Source: JBCDIQ01 sp039024295
GTDB taxonomy: Bacteria > Bacteroidota > Bacteroidia > J057
Assembly (NCBI GenBank): GCA_039024295.1
Contig: JBCDIQ010000023.1
Span: 1-28,580 of the forward strand
DNA: 28,580 bases
Direction of reading: 5' to 3'
A program made the position numbers and the translations under genes. The notes under the pieces are model-generated. The model worked only from the letters and a program-made list of their open reading frames with translations. It was not told the origin of the DNA and did not search any database. Positions 8,397 to 15,022 of the stretch are shown here, piece by piece; within the stretch, counting starts at the first letter, position 1; each line of letters begins with the position of its first letter.

Positions 8397-8867
8397 ATGA
8401 CAATCAAAATTAACTCCTTATTGTGTGTCTTGTTGTTTGTATGTGCAAACCAACTCCTATTTGCACAGGAAAGCACTGAGGCTGGGATTGTCTTTTCTCA
8501 GGAAGATTGGGCTACCCTACAGGCCAAGGCTAAGGCCGAAAACAAGCCTATTTTCGTTGATGCCTACGCTGTCTGGTGTCGTCCTTGCAAATGGATGGCC
8601 GCCAATACTTTTACAGATCCTGAGGTAGCCGCATTTTTTAACGCCCATTTCATCAATGCCAAGATTGACATGGAGAAAGGAGAAGGCCCCAAACTGGCCC
8701 GAACATACAGGGTGATGGCCTACCCTACTTTGCTTTTTATAAATGAAGATGGCGAATTGATTTACCGAACCCTTGGAGCACAGAAGGCCAAAGACCTGAT
8801 TGCAGCAGGTAAAAAGGCATTGGAAAAGGCCGTACCTGGTGATTCGGATGAGAACGAAGGAAAATGA
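8397..8867 (+). CDS. Secreted thioredoxin-fold protein, single-domain copy (CRPC)
   Basis: 156 residues: a signal peptide ending near LLFAQ, then one thioredoxin-like domain (about 31-145) of the Thioredoxin_7/DUF255-like type. The active site is WCRPC (Cys61, Cys64), with a cis-proline context MAYPTLLF (Pro110). It begins 31 bp after the DUF1573 gene and is nearly colinear with the first 140 residues of the next gene (same MTI.IN.LLC start, EAGIVFS, KWMAANTF, DMEKGEG), so the two arose by tandem duplication. This copy stops after the domain with a short acidic tail, whereas the paralogue continues for about 250 residues. It probably acts as a periplasmic thiol-disulfide oxidoreductase; the substrate is unknown. 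Confidence 0.87.
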   Translation: MTIKINSLLCVLLFVCANQLLFAQESTEAGIVFSQEDWATLQAKAKAENKPIFVDAYAVWCRPCKWMAANTFTDPEVAAFFNAHFINAKIDMEKGEGPKLARTYRVMAYPTLLFINEDGELIYRTLGAQKAKDLIAAGKKALEKAVPGDSDENEGK

Positions 8868-8893
8868 TTGTTAAATTAGTTTAAACTTTACTT

Positions 8894-8930
8894 AACCTTG
8901 ACAGGGTTTTGAACCCTGTCAAGGTTTTTC
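8894..8930 (+). terminator. Perfect 15-bp hairpin plus T-run after the first thioredoxin-fold gene
   Basis: AACCTTGACAGGGTT (8894-8908) and its exact reverse complement AACCCTGTCAAGGTT (8912-8926) enclose a 3-nt loop and are followed by TTT. It lies 27 bp after the stop codon and would work as an intrinsic terminator. Further copies of the arm follow (see the repeat entry), so it may be a dispersed repeat put to use as a terminator. Confidence 0.6.
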
Positions 8931-8967
8931 AAAACCCTGTCGAGGTTGTAAAAACCCTGTCAAGGGT
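8894..8967. repeat. Four-copy AACCCTGTCAAGGTT repeat cluster
   Basis: The 15-mer occurs once inverted (8894-8908), then directly at 8912-8926, 8933-8947 (one change: GTCGAGG) and 8953-8967 (last bases GGGT). The direct copies start 21 and 20 bp apart, about two helical turns. The cluster fills most of the gap between the two thioredoxin-fold genes. It resembles a REP-like intergenic element; no protein product is encoded. Confidence 0.75.
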
Positions 8968-8993
8968 AAATTAACCCCATAACCCCTAATCCC

Positions 8994-10199
8994 ATGACAA
9001 TTAACATTAATACTCTATTATGCGCCATGCTACTTGTATTCGCAAGTCAGCCAATGCTCGCACAAGAAGATACAGAAGCTGGAATCGTCTTTTCTCATGA
9101 CGATTGGGCTGCTTTGAAAGCCAAAGCAAAGGCTGAAAAGAAGCCCATTTTCATTGACGCTTATACCACTTGGTGTGGACCGTGTAAGTGGATGGCTGCC
9201 AATACTTTTCCTGATGCTGATGTCGGGGATTTCTTCAATGCCAACTTCATTAACGCCAAGTTTGACATGGAAAAGGGGGAGGGAATTGAGCTGGCCAAAA
9301 CCTATGGCGTAGTGGCCTATCCGACCCTGCTTTTTATTGATGGAGAGGGAGAATTGGTACACCGTTCCTGTGGGGCACGGGATGCCGAAGCGTTCATCGA
9401 GGTAGGGAAAAAGGCCTTGGATGACAACGAAAACTATGGTGCCTTATTGGTCAAGTATGAAGAGGGAGATCGTTCTCCCGAATTCATGCAGACCTACCTA
9501 ACGGCAATGGAAGAAGCCTGCGACCGGGATGATGAGGTGGTAAAAACCTATTTCGCTTCTTTGGAAAATGAACGACTGATGGATGAAGGGAATTTTGGCT
9601 TGATAGAGTCAATGGTTGAGGATACTGATTCTCGTGAATTTAAGTACTTGATGGCCAATGAAGCTGCCTTTGCCAAAAAGTTCGGTGAGGAGCGCGTATC
9701 TCGAAAAATTGAAGGGACCCTGAGCAATGGCTTGATGGTGGCCTTGTATAGAAGCGAAACCCCAGAAGAAGCATATGCAGCTGCCAAGAAAAAAATAAAG
9801 GCATCCGGCTACCGTCAGGCAGATAAAATCATCGGCCGGGCTGATATGCAGGTTCATGCAAAAGCCGGCGATTGGGAAGCCTATGCATCAGCAGCCATTA
9901 AGCACTATGAAACCTACCCGACCAATGACTACATGGAGTTAAACCAAATTGCCTGGACCTTTTATGAGCGGGTGGAAAATAAGGCTTCGCTAAAGCAGGC
10001 ATTAGAATGGTCGAAGCAGTCGGTAAGCATCGAAAAGCAGGCCATGAACCTGGATACCTATGCTGCTTTGCTGGCCAAAACAGGAAATGTAGACAAAGCC
10101 ATCGAAGTGGAAAAAGAAGTGATAGAGCTGGCAAAAGAGGCTGGAGAAGATACTTCTGGATATGAGGAAATGCTGAAGTCTTTTCAAGAGATGAAATAG
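8994..10199 (+). CDS. Secreted thioredoxin-fold protein with long helical C-terminal region (CGPC)
   Basis: 401 residues. Signal peptide ends near MLAQ; a thioredoxin-like domain occupies about 31-142 with canonical WCGPC (Cys61, Cys64) and cis-Pro110 (VVAYPTLLF). The remaining 255 residues are alpha-helical and charged. Towards the end they look like TPR-type helical hairpins (e.g. ALEWSKQSVSIEKQAMNLDT then YAALLAKTGNVDKAIEVEKE), as often seen fused to this thioredoxin family in Bacteroidota. A periplasmic thiol reductase or isomerase with a protein-binding helical arm is the likely role. The N-terminal 140 residues closely match the preceding gene. The start codon directly abuts a C-rich stretch related to the heptamer repeat by copA, and no Shine-Dalgarno sequence is visible. 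Confidence 0.88.
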   Translation: MTININTLLCAMLLVFASQPMLAQEDTEAGIVFSHDDWAALKAKAKAEKKPIFIDAYTTWCGPCKWMAANTFPDADVGDFFNANFINAKFDMEKGEGIELAKTYGVVAYPTLLFIDGEGELVHRSCGARDAEAFIEVGKKALDDNENYGALLVKYEEGDRSPEFMQTYLTAMEEACDRDDEVVKTYFASLENERLMDEGNFGLIESMVEDTDSREFKYLMANEAAFAKKFGEERVSRKIEGTLSNGLMVALYRSETPEEAYAAAKKKIKASGYRQADKIIGRADMQVHAKAGDWEAYASAAIKHYETYPTNDYMELNQIAWTFYERVENKASLKQALEWSKQSVSIEKQAMNLDTYAALLAKTGNVDKAIEVEKEVIELAKEAGEDTSGYEEMLKSFQEMK

Positions 10200-10219
10200 A
10201 AGGAAATGAAGAAGCATAC

Positions 10220-10257
10220 GCCACGAATCCACTGTAGACAGGGTTCGTGGCATTTTT
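10220..10257 (+). terminator. Intrinsic terminator after the thioredoxin-fold gene
   Basis: GCCACGAA (10220-10227) pairs perfectly with TTCGTGGC (10244-10251) and is followed by ATTTTTG. It starts 20 bp after the stop codon at 10199, the expected place for the end of the transcript. Confidence 0.65.
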
Positions 10258-10364
10258 GTGTACGGGGTTTAGGAAAAAGAAATTGCTTTTCCCCGTCTGA
10301 ACCCTAGAACCCTGTTTACCCATTAGCATAAAAAGATAACCTGATAGCCCTGGCCTGATTTCCC

Positions 10365-10934
10365 ATGGAGCAATTGATCAATTACTTGGCTAATATTTAT
10401 CCGACTGATCGAGACCAACTTGAAACCTATAGTTCGGGCTGGAAAGCGTATTCAGCTCCTAAGAAAACCATCCTGACCACTCCCGATACCACCGAGGGGT
10501 ACCTTTATTTCGTGCACGAGGGTATCCAAAAGTCCTACTACCTTCATGGTGCCAAACAGCATGTGATGTTTTTTGCATATGCCCCATCGTTCAGCGGGGT
10601 AGTGGAGTCATTTCTTACCCAAACGCCCTCGCGCTATTTCCTGGAAACCATCACTGACAGCCATTTTTTCCGAATTTCCTATGAACAACACCAGGAAATG
10701 GTATACCAGTATCGTGAAATTGAAACCCTGTTTAGAAAGATCACGGAAATGTTTCTTGCAGGCATCATCGAGCGACACCATGAATTTCTGGCATATAGTG
10801 CTGAAGAACGATTGGCCATTTTCTTAAAAAGAAGTCCCCATTTGCTCAACATGGTTTCCCAAAAGGACTTGGCCTCCTATTTGAGGATTGATCCGACGAA
10901 CTTCAGCAAAATGGTCAATCGTAACAGGATGTGA
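10365..10934 (+). CDS. Crp/Fnr-family transcriptional regulator
   Basis: 189 residues, the usual size of the short Bacteroidota Crp/Fnr proteins. Residues 1-115 form a cyclic-nucleotide-binding-like beta-roll (YLYFVHEGIQKSYYLHG, VMFFAYAPSFSGVVESFL, YFLETITDSHFFRISYEQHQ). A dimerisation helix lies around 115-145, and a compact helix-turn-helix at the end (VSQKDLASYLRIDPTNFSKM). The winged part of the HTH is minimal and the protein ends NRNRM. The canonical cAMP-contacting phosphate-binding cassette is not evident, so the ligand is unknown. It lies 75 bp upstream of the secreted NTF2-like gene on the same strand and may control it. Confidence 0.85.
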   Translation: MEQLINYLANIYPTDRDQLETYSSGWKAYSAPKKTILTTPDTTEGYLYFVHEGIQKSYYLHGAKQHVMFFAYAPSFSGVVESFLTQTPSRYFLETITDSHFFRISYEQHQEMVYQYREIETLFRKITEMFLAGIIERHHEFLAYSAEERLAIFLKRSPHLLNMVSQKDLASYLRIDPTNFSKMVNRNRM

Positions 10935-11009
10935 AATCTTGGTTTTTACCAAAAATCCCCGCCTACCTTTCCCCCACCTTTGTCTCGTCAACTTTTAATT
11001 ACAACAAAG

Positions 11010-11459
11010 ATGAATACAATCAAATTTATGCTGCTGGCAGGCTTAGGGATATGGGCAAGCATAACTTCTGCTCAAGACAAATCTGAAGCACCCTCCAACA
11101 AGCAAATTGTGCAACAGTTTTTGGAGGGGTTCAATGACCCAACAAAAATCCATGCTTCTTTGGAGCTCCTGGCAGATGACTATCATTTTTCCAACCCAGT
11201 AGTTTCGCTTACCTCAAAAGAAGCGTTCATTGGATTAGCACAGCAGATTGGAGAGGCACTTACTGGCGTAAACATCCTCCGTATGTCCCAGCAAGGAGAA
11301 TGGGTGGCAGTTTGGTACGAGTTTACTTCCGACATTCCTGGAGTAGAATCCAACATGGCCACCGAATGGTTCCGCTTAGAAAGCGGTAAAATCAAAGAAT
11401 CCTGCCTGATCTATGATGCCTCTGAATGGCGGAAGGTGTATGCCAGGATGCAGGAGTAA
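11010..11459 (+). CDS. Secreted NTF2/SnoaL-like protein
   Basis: The ATG at 11010 is chosen because it begins a good signal peptide (MNTIKFMLLAGLGIWASITS then AQ); the frame could open at a TTG ten codons earlier. The 149-residue product has one SnoaL/NTF2-like domain: a helical start (NKQIVQQFLEGFNDP), LLADDYHFSNPVVSLTSKEA, then beta strands with WVAVWYEF and TEWFRLESGKIKESCLIYDA. These cone-shaped folds serve as small enzymes, immunity proteins or ligand binders, and the sequence does not show which. It sits between a Crp/Fnr regulator and a strong terminator. Confidence 0.75.
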   Translation: MNTIKFMLLAGLGIWASITSAQDKSEAPSNKQIVQQFLEGFNDPTKIHASLELLADDYHFSNPVVSLTSKEAFIGLAQQIGEALTGVNILRMSQQGEWVAVWYEFTSDIPGVESNMATEWFRLESGKIKESCLIYDASEWRKVYARMQE

Positions 11460-11482
11460 GTGGCCTAAACCGGCCAACACAT

Positions 11483-11513
11483 ACGCAGCAGCAAGCTTTT
11501 GCTGCTGCGTTTT
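11483..11513 (+). terminator. Strong intrinsic terminator after the NTF2-like gene
   Basis: A 12-bp perfect stem, ACGCAGCAGCAA (11483-11494) with TTGCTGCTGCGT (11499-11510), encloses a 4-nt loop and runs into TTT. It begins 24 bp after the stop codon. Confidence 0.75.
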
Positions 11514-11662
11514 ACGTTATGGGACTTCTCAGTACCCATCTGGTGCCCGTTGTGTAAAAAGTCATTTCACGAAGTGCTGGAAAGCATCTGATATCCGCAT
11601 GAAAAATGCAACATTATCCATAACACGAATGACGTAAGCCCCCATGCCCAAAACGCAAGCCT

Positions 11663-12484
11663 ATGATTGTCCAGCAACCCTTTATCAGGGATTCCATCGG
11701 GGAAACCCTCTTAATTCCCTTGTACATGAAATACCTGGAAGCTCAATGTCTCGATCCTATCCTATACGATAAAAGTGCAGTGGAATTGGTAGGTAAAATC
11801 AACTATGATTTTTCCAAGTTTAACACGGCTGTTAACAGTGCGGTTGGGGTAGCTATCCGGGCGAGGTATTTTGATAAGCTTCTCGTTTCGTTTATCGAAA
11901 ATAACCCCATGCCTATCATTGTCATCGTTGGGTGTGGGCTGGACAGCAGGTATGAACGGATTGGTTCGAAAGCGGATGCCGCGATTTTTTACCAATTGGA
12001 TATCCCAGAGGTGATGCATATTCGGGACCAATTGATCCCTTCTCATGAAAATGAAACCTACCTTTCAGCCTCTATGCTAGACACTTTCTGGATGGATAAA
12101 CTCGGAAGCAAGCATCCTTGCGGACAGTTTTTATTCATCATTGAAGGGGTGTTGATGTATTTTGAAGAAGAGGAAGTACGGACAGTTTTTCAACATTTAG
12201 CCCAACGATTTCCAAAAGGGGAACTGCTGTTTGACATTGTGGGCGAATGGATGCGAGACCATTCTCATCTCCATGATACCGTAAAGTTCATGAACGCGGG
12301 ATTCAAGTCTGGAACTGATGACTGCCACAAAATGGAATGCTGGGCTGATAACCTGGAATTCGTTTCTTCTAGGTTTTACACTGACTTTGAGGAATGGAAA
12401 CGGACAGGTTTTTGGGGGTGGTTCATGCAAGTGGTTCCTATGTACCGGAATTCAGGTAGATTGCTCCACTACAGAATCAATTAG
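11663..12484 (+). CDS. Ppm1/leucine carboxyl methyltransferase-family SAM methyltransferase
   Basis: 273 residues. The family features are an N-terminal helical region with a YDKSAVELV segment and RARYFD (66-71), the SAM-binding loop IVIVGCGLDSRYERI (Gly90-Arg96 GCGLDSR), the acidic ribose-binding motif YQLDIPEVMHIR (110-121), and EGVLMYFEEEEV. Relatives of the TcmP/Ppm1 type are O-methyltransferases acting on carboxyl or hydroxyl groups of small molecules or peptides. No biosynthetic cluster surrounds it, so the substrate cannot be named. It is followed 45 bp later by the ClbS/DfsB-like gene on the same strand, so they may be cotranscribed. Confidence 0.85.
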   Translation: MIVQQPFIRDSIGETLLIPLYMKYLEAQCLDPILYDKSAVELVGKINYDFSKFNTAVNSAVGVAIRARYFDKLLVSFIENNPMPIIVIVGCGLDSRYERIGSKADAAIFYQLDIPEVMHIRDQLIPSHENETYLSASMLDTFWMDKLGSKHPCGQFLFIIEGVLMYFEEEEVRTVFQHLAQRFPKGELLFDIVGEWMRDHSHLHDTVKFMNAGFKSGTDDCHKMECWADNLEFVSSRFYTDFEEWKRTGFWGWFMQVVPMYRNSGRLLHYRIN

Positions 12485-12529
12485 CATATTCCATTAGGAG
12501 GTGTTATTGTATCCCATATAAGTACCCTT

Positions 12530-13039
12530 ATGCCAAGACCCAAATCAAAATCTGAACTGCTGGAAGCGAGTCAGGCCAACTACCAAAAGTTACTGGATTT
12601 GGTGGATTCGCTTCCTATTTCTTTAGCGAAAACGGATTTTCCTCCCGGTACGATGAACCGGAACGTCCGGGATATTTTTGCTCATTTACACCATTGGCAC
12701 CTCATGATACTGGGGTGGTACAAGGTGGGTATGAAAGGCGAAAAACCCGCCATGCCAGCTGAAGGTTACACTTGGAAGGCCCTGCCAGATTTAAACCGAA
12801 AGATCTGGGAAAAATATCAAGATACAGATCTGGAAACTGCCAGGGAGTTATACCAGGCAACCCATCAGCAAGTGCATGCCCTCATCGAATCACATACGGA
12901 CGAAGAGTTATTCGAGAAAAAGCGCTACAAATGGACCGGTTCTACCTCATTAGGTGCTTGCCTGATTTCCAATACGTCCAGCCATTATGACTGGGGCATA
13001 AAGTTGATCAGGAAAGCGATGAAAGTGCTTCAAGCATAG
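12530..13039 (+). CDS. ClbS/DfsB-family four-helix bundle protein (DUF1706)
   Basis: 169 residues, full length for the family. It opens MPRPKSKSELLEASQANYQK, the usual start of ClbS/DfsB proteins. Conserved blocks are TMNRNVRDIFAHLHHWHLMI then LGWY, a Pro-rich AEGYTWKALPDLN, and SNTSSHYDWGIKLIRKAMK near the end. The founding member ClbS is a cyclopropane hydrolase that protects the producer from colibactin; most homologues lie outside colibactin clusters and have unknown roles. Family assignment is confident; a protective or hydrolytic role here is inference. No biosynthetic genes are nearby. Confidence 0.88.
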   Translation: MPRPKSKSELLEASQANYQKLLDLVDSLPISLAKTDFPPGTMNRNVRDIFAHLHHWHLMILGWYKVGMKGEKPAMPAEGYTWKALPDLNRKIWEKYQDTDLETARELYQATHQQVHALIESHTDEELFEKKRYKWTGSTSLGACLISNTSSHYDWGIKLIRKAMKVLQA

Positions 13040-13137
13040 CAGTTCATGCCAAATGCCTCATACAGAATTGAACAGGCCTTGCAGGTTCCTTTTAATGTGT
13101 CCCCTACACAAGGGAGTAAGGGTGAGGGGTCCCAGAC

Positions 13138-14310
13138 TTACTCCTCAATGATGGGGTAAATCTCCGAAAAGCCATAATTTTGGCTGCCTTCAAAGTGGTA
13201 GCATACGAAGTGTGTCCCTGCCCCATTAAAAAGTATCTGTACCGAGCCGGCTGTACTTATGCTGACCCGATCAGGATACAGTTCTTGTAGATTGACACGG
13301 AGGTGAAGTGCAGCTCCTACTTTATCGAAGGGAATTCCCCCTAGCCCCCACTGGTCTAAAGACACAGGAGTCTGGCGAAAATCGCCATCATACAAAACAG
13401 CTCTTTGGGGAATCGTACGGTTAAAGTGCCAGGTACGGTTCGTACCCGCCTGGTCAAGCCGGTAGAGCATGGCAGCCTCTATGCCAGTGTTGCGAAAGGG
13501 ATGGGTGCCATTTGGACCAAAAATGAACAGGGGATCTGGACCTACACAATTCGATTGGTTTCTCCTGTACCAATCTTCTCCCTGGTCAGCATACAGATAG
13601 TAAATAAGGCCATTTTGTGACAATTCTGCTGCTGTGACTCCGGTAAGTCCTGAACAGCCTCCCAAAGGACCGCCCCCTGGCAAACTGTAAGATCGAACTA
13701 CGCCATCTTTTACTTCCACATATCGATCACCTGCCTGATTGAACAGGAAGGCATCATCCCCATTTTGGGAAATGGCACATGCAGCTCCGATGCCTTGGTT
13801 GTTAAAAATCATGTACCAATCCTCTGCAAAGCCAGGTAGTTCAGGCCGGGCTATTTTCACTTCAAGGGTGTAGGTTTTACTGGCAATCTCCGTTTGAAGT
13901 TGGAATGGAAAAGACCTGCTGCTCAGGTCAAAGGGGAAGGTAGGGTTAGGGACCAATGTGGCATCCCCACTTGCTGAAAAAGAGGCCAGTGCAGTGCTCA
14001 AGTCAGTGCCATGTGGTACGGTGACACTTATTTTTCGCTGGGATTCATCAATGACACCCACTGCCATCACGGGACTTGTCAACTGAAAACTGGTTAACTG
14101 GGGATTTTGTAGGATGTCACATGCTGACTCCAGTTCGCAGCGTTTTAAGCAGTCTGCATCCATACAGACATCGGGGTCATCACAGTCGCAGCATCCGCTG
14201 ATGATTAGGGTGACCAGTACCATCACAAGAAAACTGTATGTATATGTCCCACGGAAGGAAGGACCAAAGCCCATGGACGACTCGTTGTGTACATCAAATG
14301 AGAAATTCAT
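13138..14310 (-). CDS. Cys-rich lipoprotein with DUF5018-like domain, hypothetical
   Basis: 390 residues from the first ATG; an internal ATG at codon 13 would give a more ordinary signal (MGFGPSFRGTYTYSFLVMVL). Lipobox LIISGC places the lipidated Cys at residue 40. The mature N-terminus is unusual, with seven Cys in 25 residues (40, 41, 43, 49, 54, 58, 64) mixed with Asp, suggesting a disulfide or metal knot at the membrane surface. Residues about 70-155 resemble a DUF5018/Ig-like module (LTSFQLTSP, ISVTVPHGTDLS, YTLEVKIA). The C-terminal 230 residues are beta-rich with many Trp, Tyr and Gly, and have no recognised motif. A periplasmic or outer-membrane lipoprotein of unknown role; convergent with the ClbS-like gene. 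Confidence 0.7.
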   Translation of the reverse strand: MNFSFDVHNESSMGFGPSFRGTYTYSFLVMVLVTLIISGCCDCDDPDVCMDADCLKRCELESACDILQNPQLTSFQLTSPVMAVGVIDESQRKISVTVPHGTDLSTALASFSASGDATLVPNPTFPFDLSSRSFPFQLQTEIASKTYTLEVKIARPELPGFAEDWYMIFNNQGIGAACAISQNGDDAFLFNQAGDRYVEVKDGVVRSYSLPGGGPLGGCSGLTGVTAAELSQNGLIYYLYADQGEDWYRRNQSNCVGPDPLFIFGPNGTHPFRNTGIEAAMLYRLDQAGTNRTWHFNRTIPQRAVLYDGDFRQTPVSLDQWGLGGIPFDKVGAALHLRVNLQELYPDRVSISTAGSVQILFNGAGTHFVCYHFEGSQNYGFSEIYPIIEE

Positions 14311-14543
14311 CGAAAAAGGGTTAAACGGTGATAAGGAATAGTTGGCCGTTTATTCTTGGTACTGGAAAAAGGTTACCCTGTGTACCAACATTTTAATTTC
14401 ACCACCTAAAGCGGCTTCCTGCCTGGTTCCTAAAAATCACCTATTTGAAAAGGAGTAGAATACATGATTTTTCAAGTAGAAGGGTAACCATTCTTTGATA
14501 AGAGGAATAAAGAGTTCAACGCATTAAAAAAATCCCAAACCTT

Positions 14544-14987
14544 ATGCTTATGAAACCCATTCATTTTCTCGCCGCATGTGTGGTCAGCTGTTTCTTATTT
14601 ACAGGTTGTACAGAACCTTCGGAGACCAGTGAAGACGTTCAATCAGAGACTACTTCTTCCATTCCACCGGAAACGCCGGTGTTGATTAACCCAACTGATA
14701 GATCCGAGTTCAATATCTTCCCACGGGACATGGTATTTGAATGGGAGGCCCATCCTGACGAAAGCGTGTTGTATCATTTTGAGGTAGAATACTCCTGGAA
14801 CCAGTCAGATGCATTTGGTATATGGGGACCTGGAAATTCTCGAAACCTTGTCCGGGAAATGGTGCAAGGAAATACCTATCGATTAACTTTTGTGGGTGCT
14901 CAGCCTGGACGTTGGCGGGTTAAGGCCGAAAATCAAGCAGGTGCAAGTGGGTGGTCGGCCTGGAGCTATTTCCGACACAGGCGTTAG
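14544..14987 (+). CDS. Small lipoprotein with fibronectin-III-like domain, hypothetical
   Basis: 147 residues from the ATG at 14544; the ATG two codons later is equally possible. A lipobox LFTGC places the lipidated Cys at residue 22. A Ser/Thr/Glu/Pro-rich linker of about 20 residues follows, then one beta-sandwich-like domain: TPVLINPTDRSEFNIFPRDM, FEWEAHPDESVLYHFEVEYS, YRLTFVGAQPGRWRVKAEN, SGWSAWSYFRHRR. The pattern P.L..P.....F...P..F.W and the closing W.V.A.N..G.SGWS.W are typical of fibronectin-III-like modules in surface lipoproteins. Role unknown. It is convergent with the CHAT gene, with 35 bp between stop codons. Confidence 0.7.
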   Translation: MLMKPIHFLAACVVSCFLFTGCTEPSETSEDVQSETTSSIPPETPVLINPTDRSEFNIFPRDMVFEWEAHPDESVLYHFEVEYSWNQSDAFGIWGPGNSRNLVREMVQGNTYRLTFVGAQPGRWRVKAENQAGASGWSAWSYFRHRR

Positions 14988-15022
14988 AGTTTAATCGAAC
15001 TTACTGAAGTGGCAGGTAGCTT

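Noticed and set aside
12496..12503. AGGAGGTG as ribosome binding site for the ClbS-like gene
   Set aside because: It lies about 27 bases before the ATG at 12530, too far, and the nearer possible starts run into a stop at once.
14988..15022. Bidirectional terminator between the small lipoprotein and the CHAT gene
   Set aside because: The GGCAG/CTGCC pairing near this gap is only five base pairs with mismatched inner bases and lies mostly outside it.
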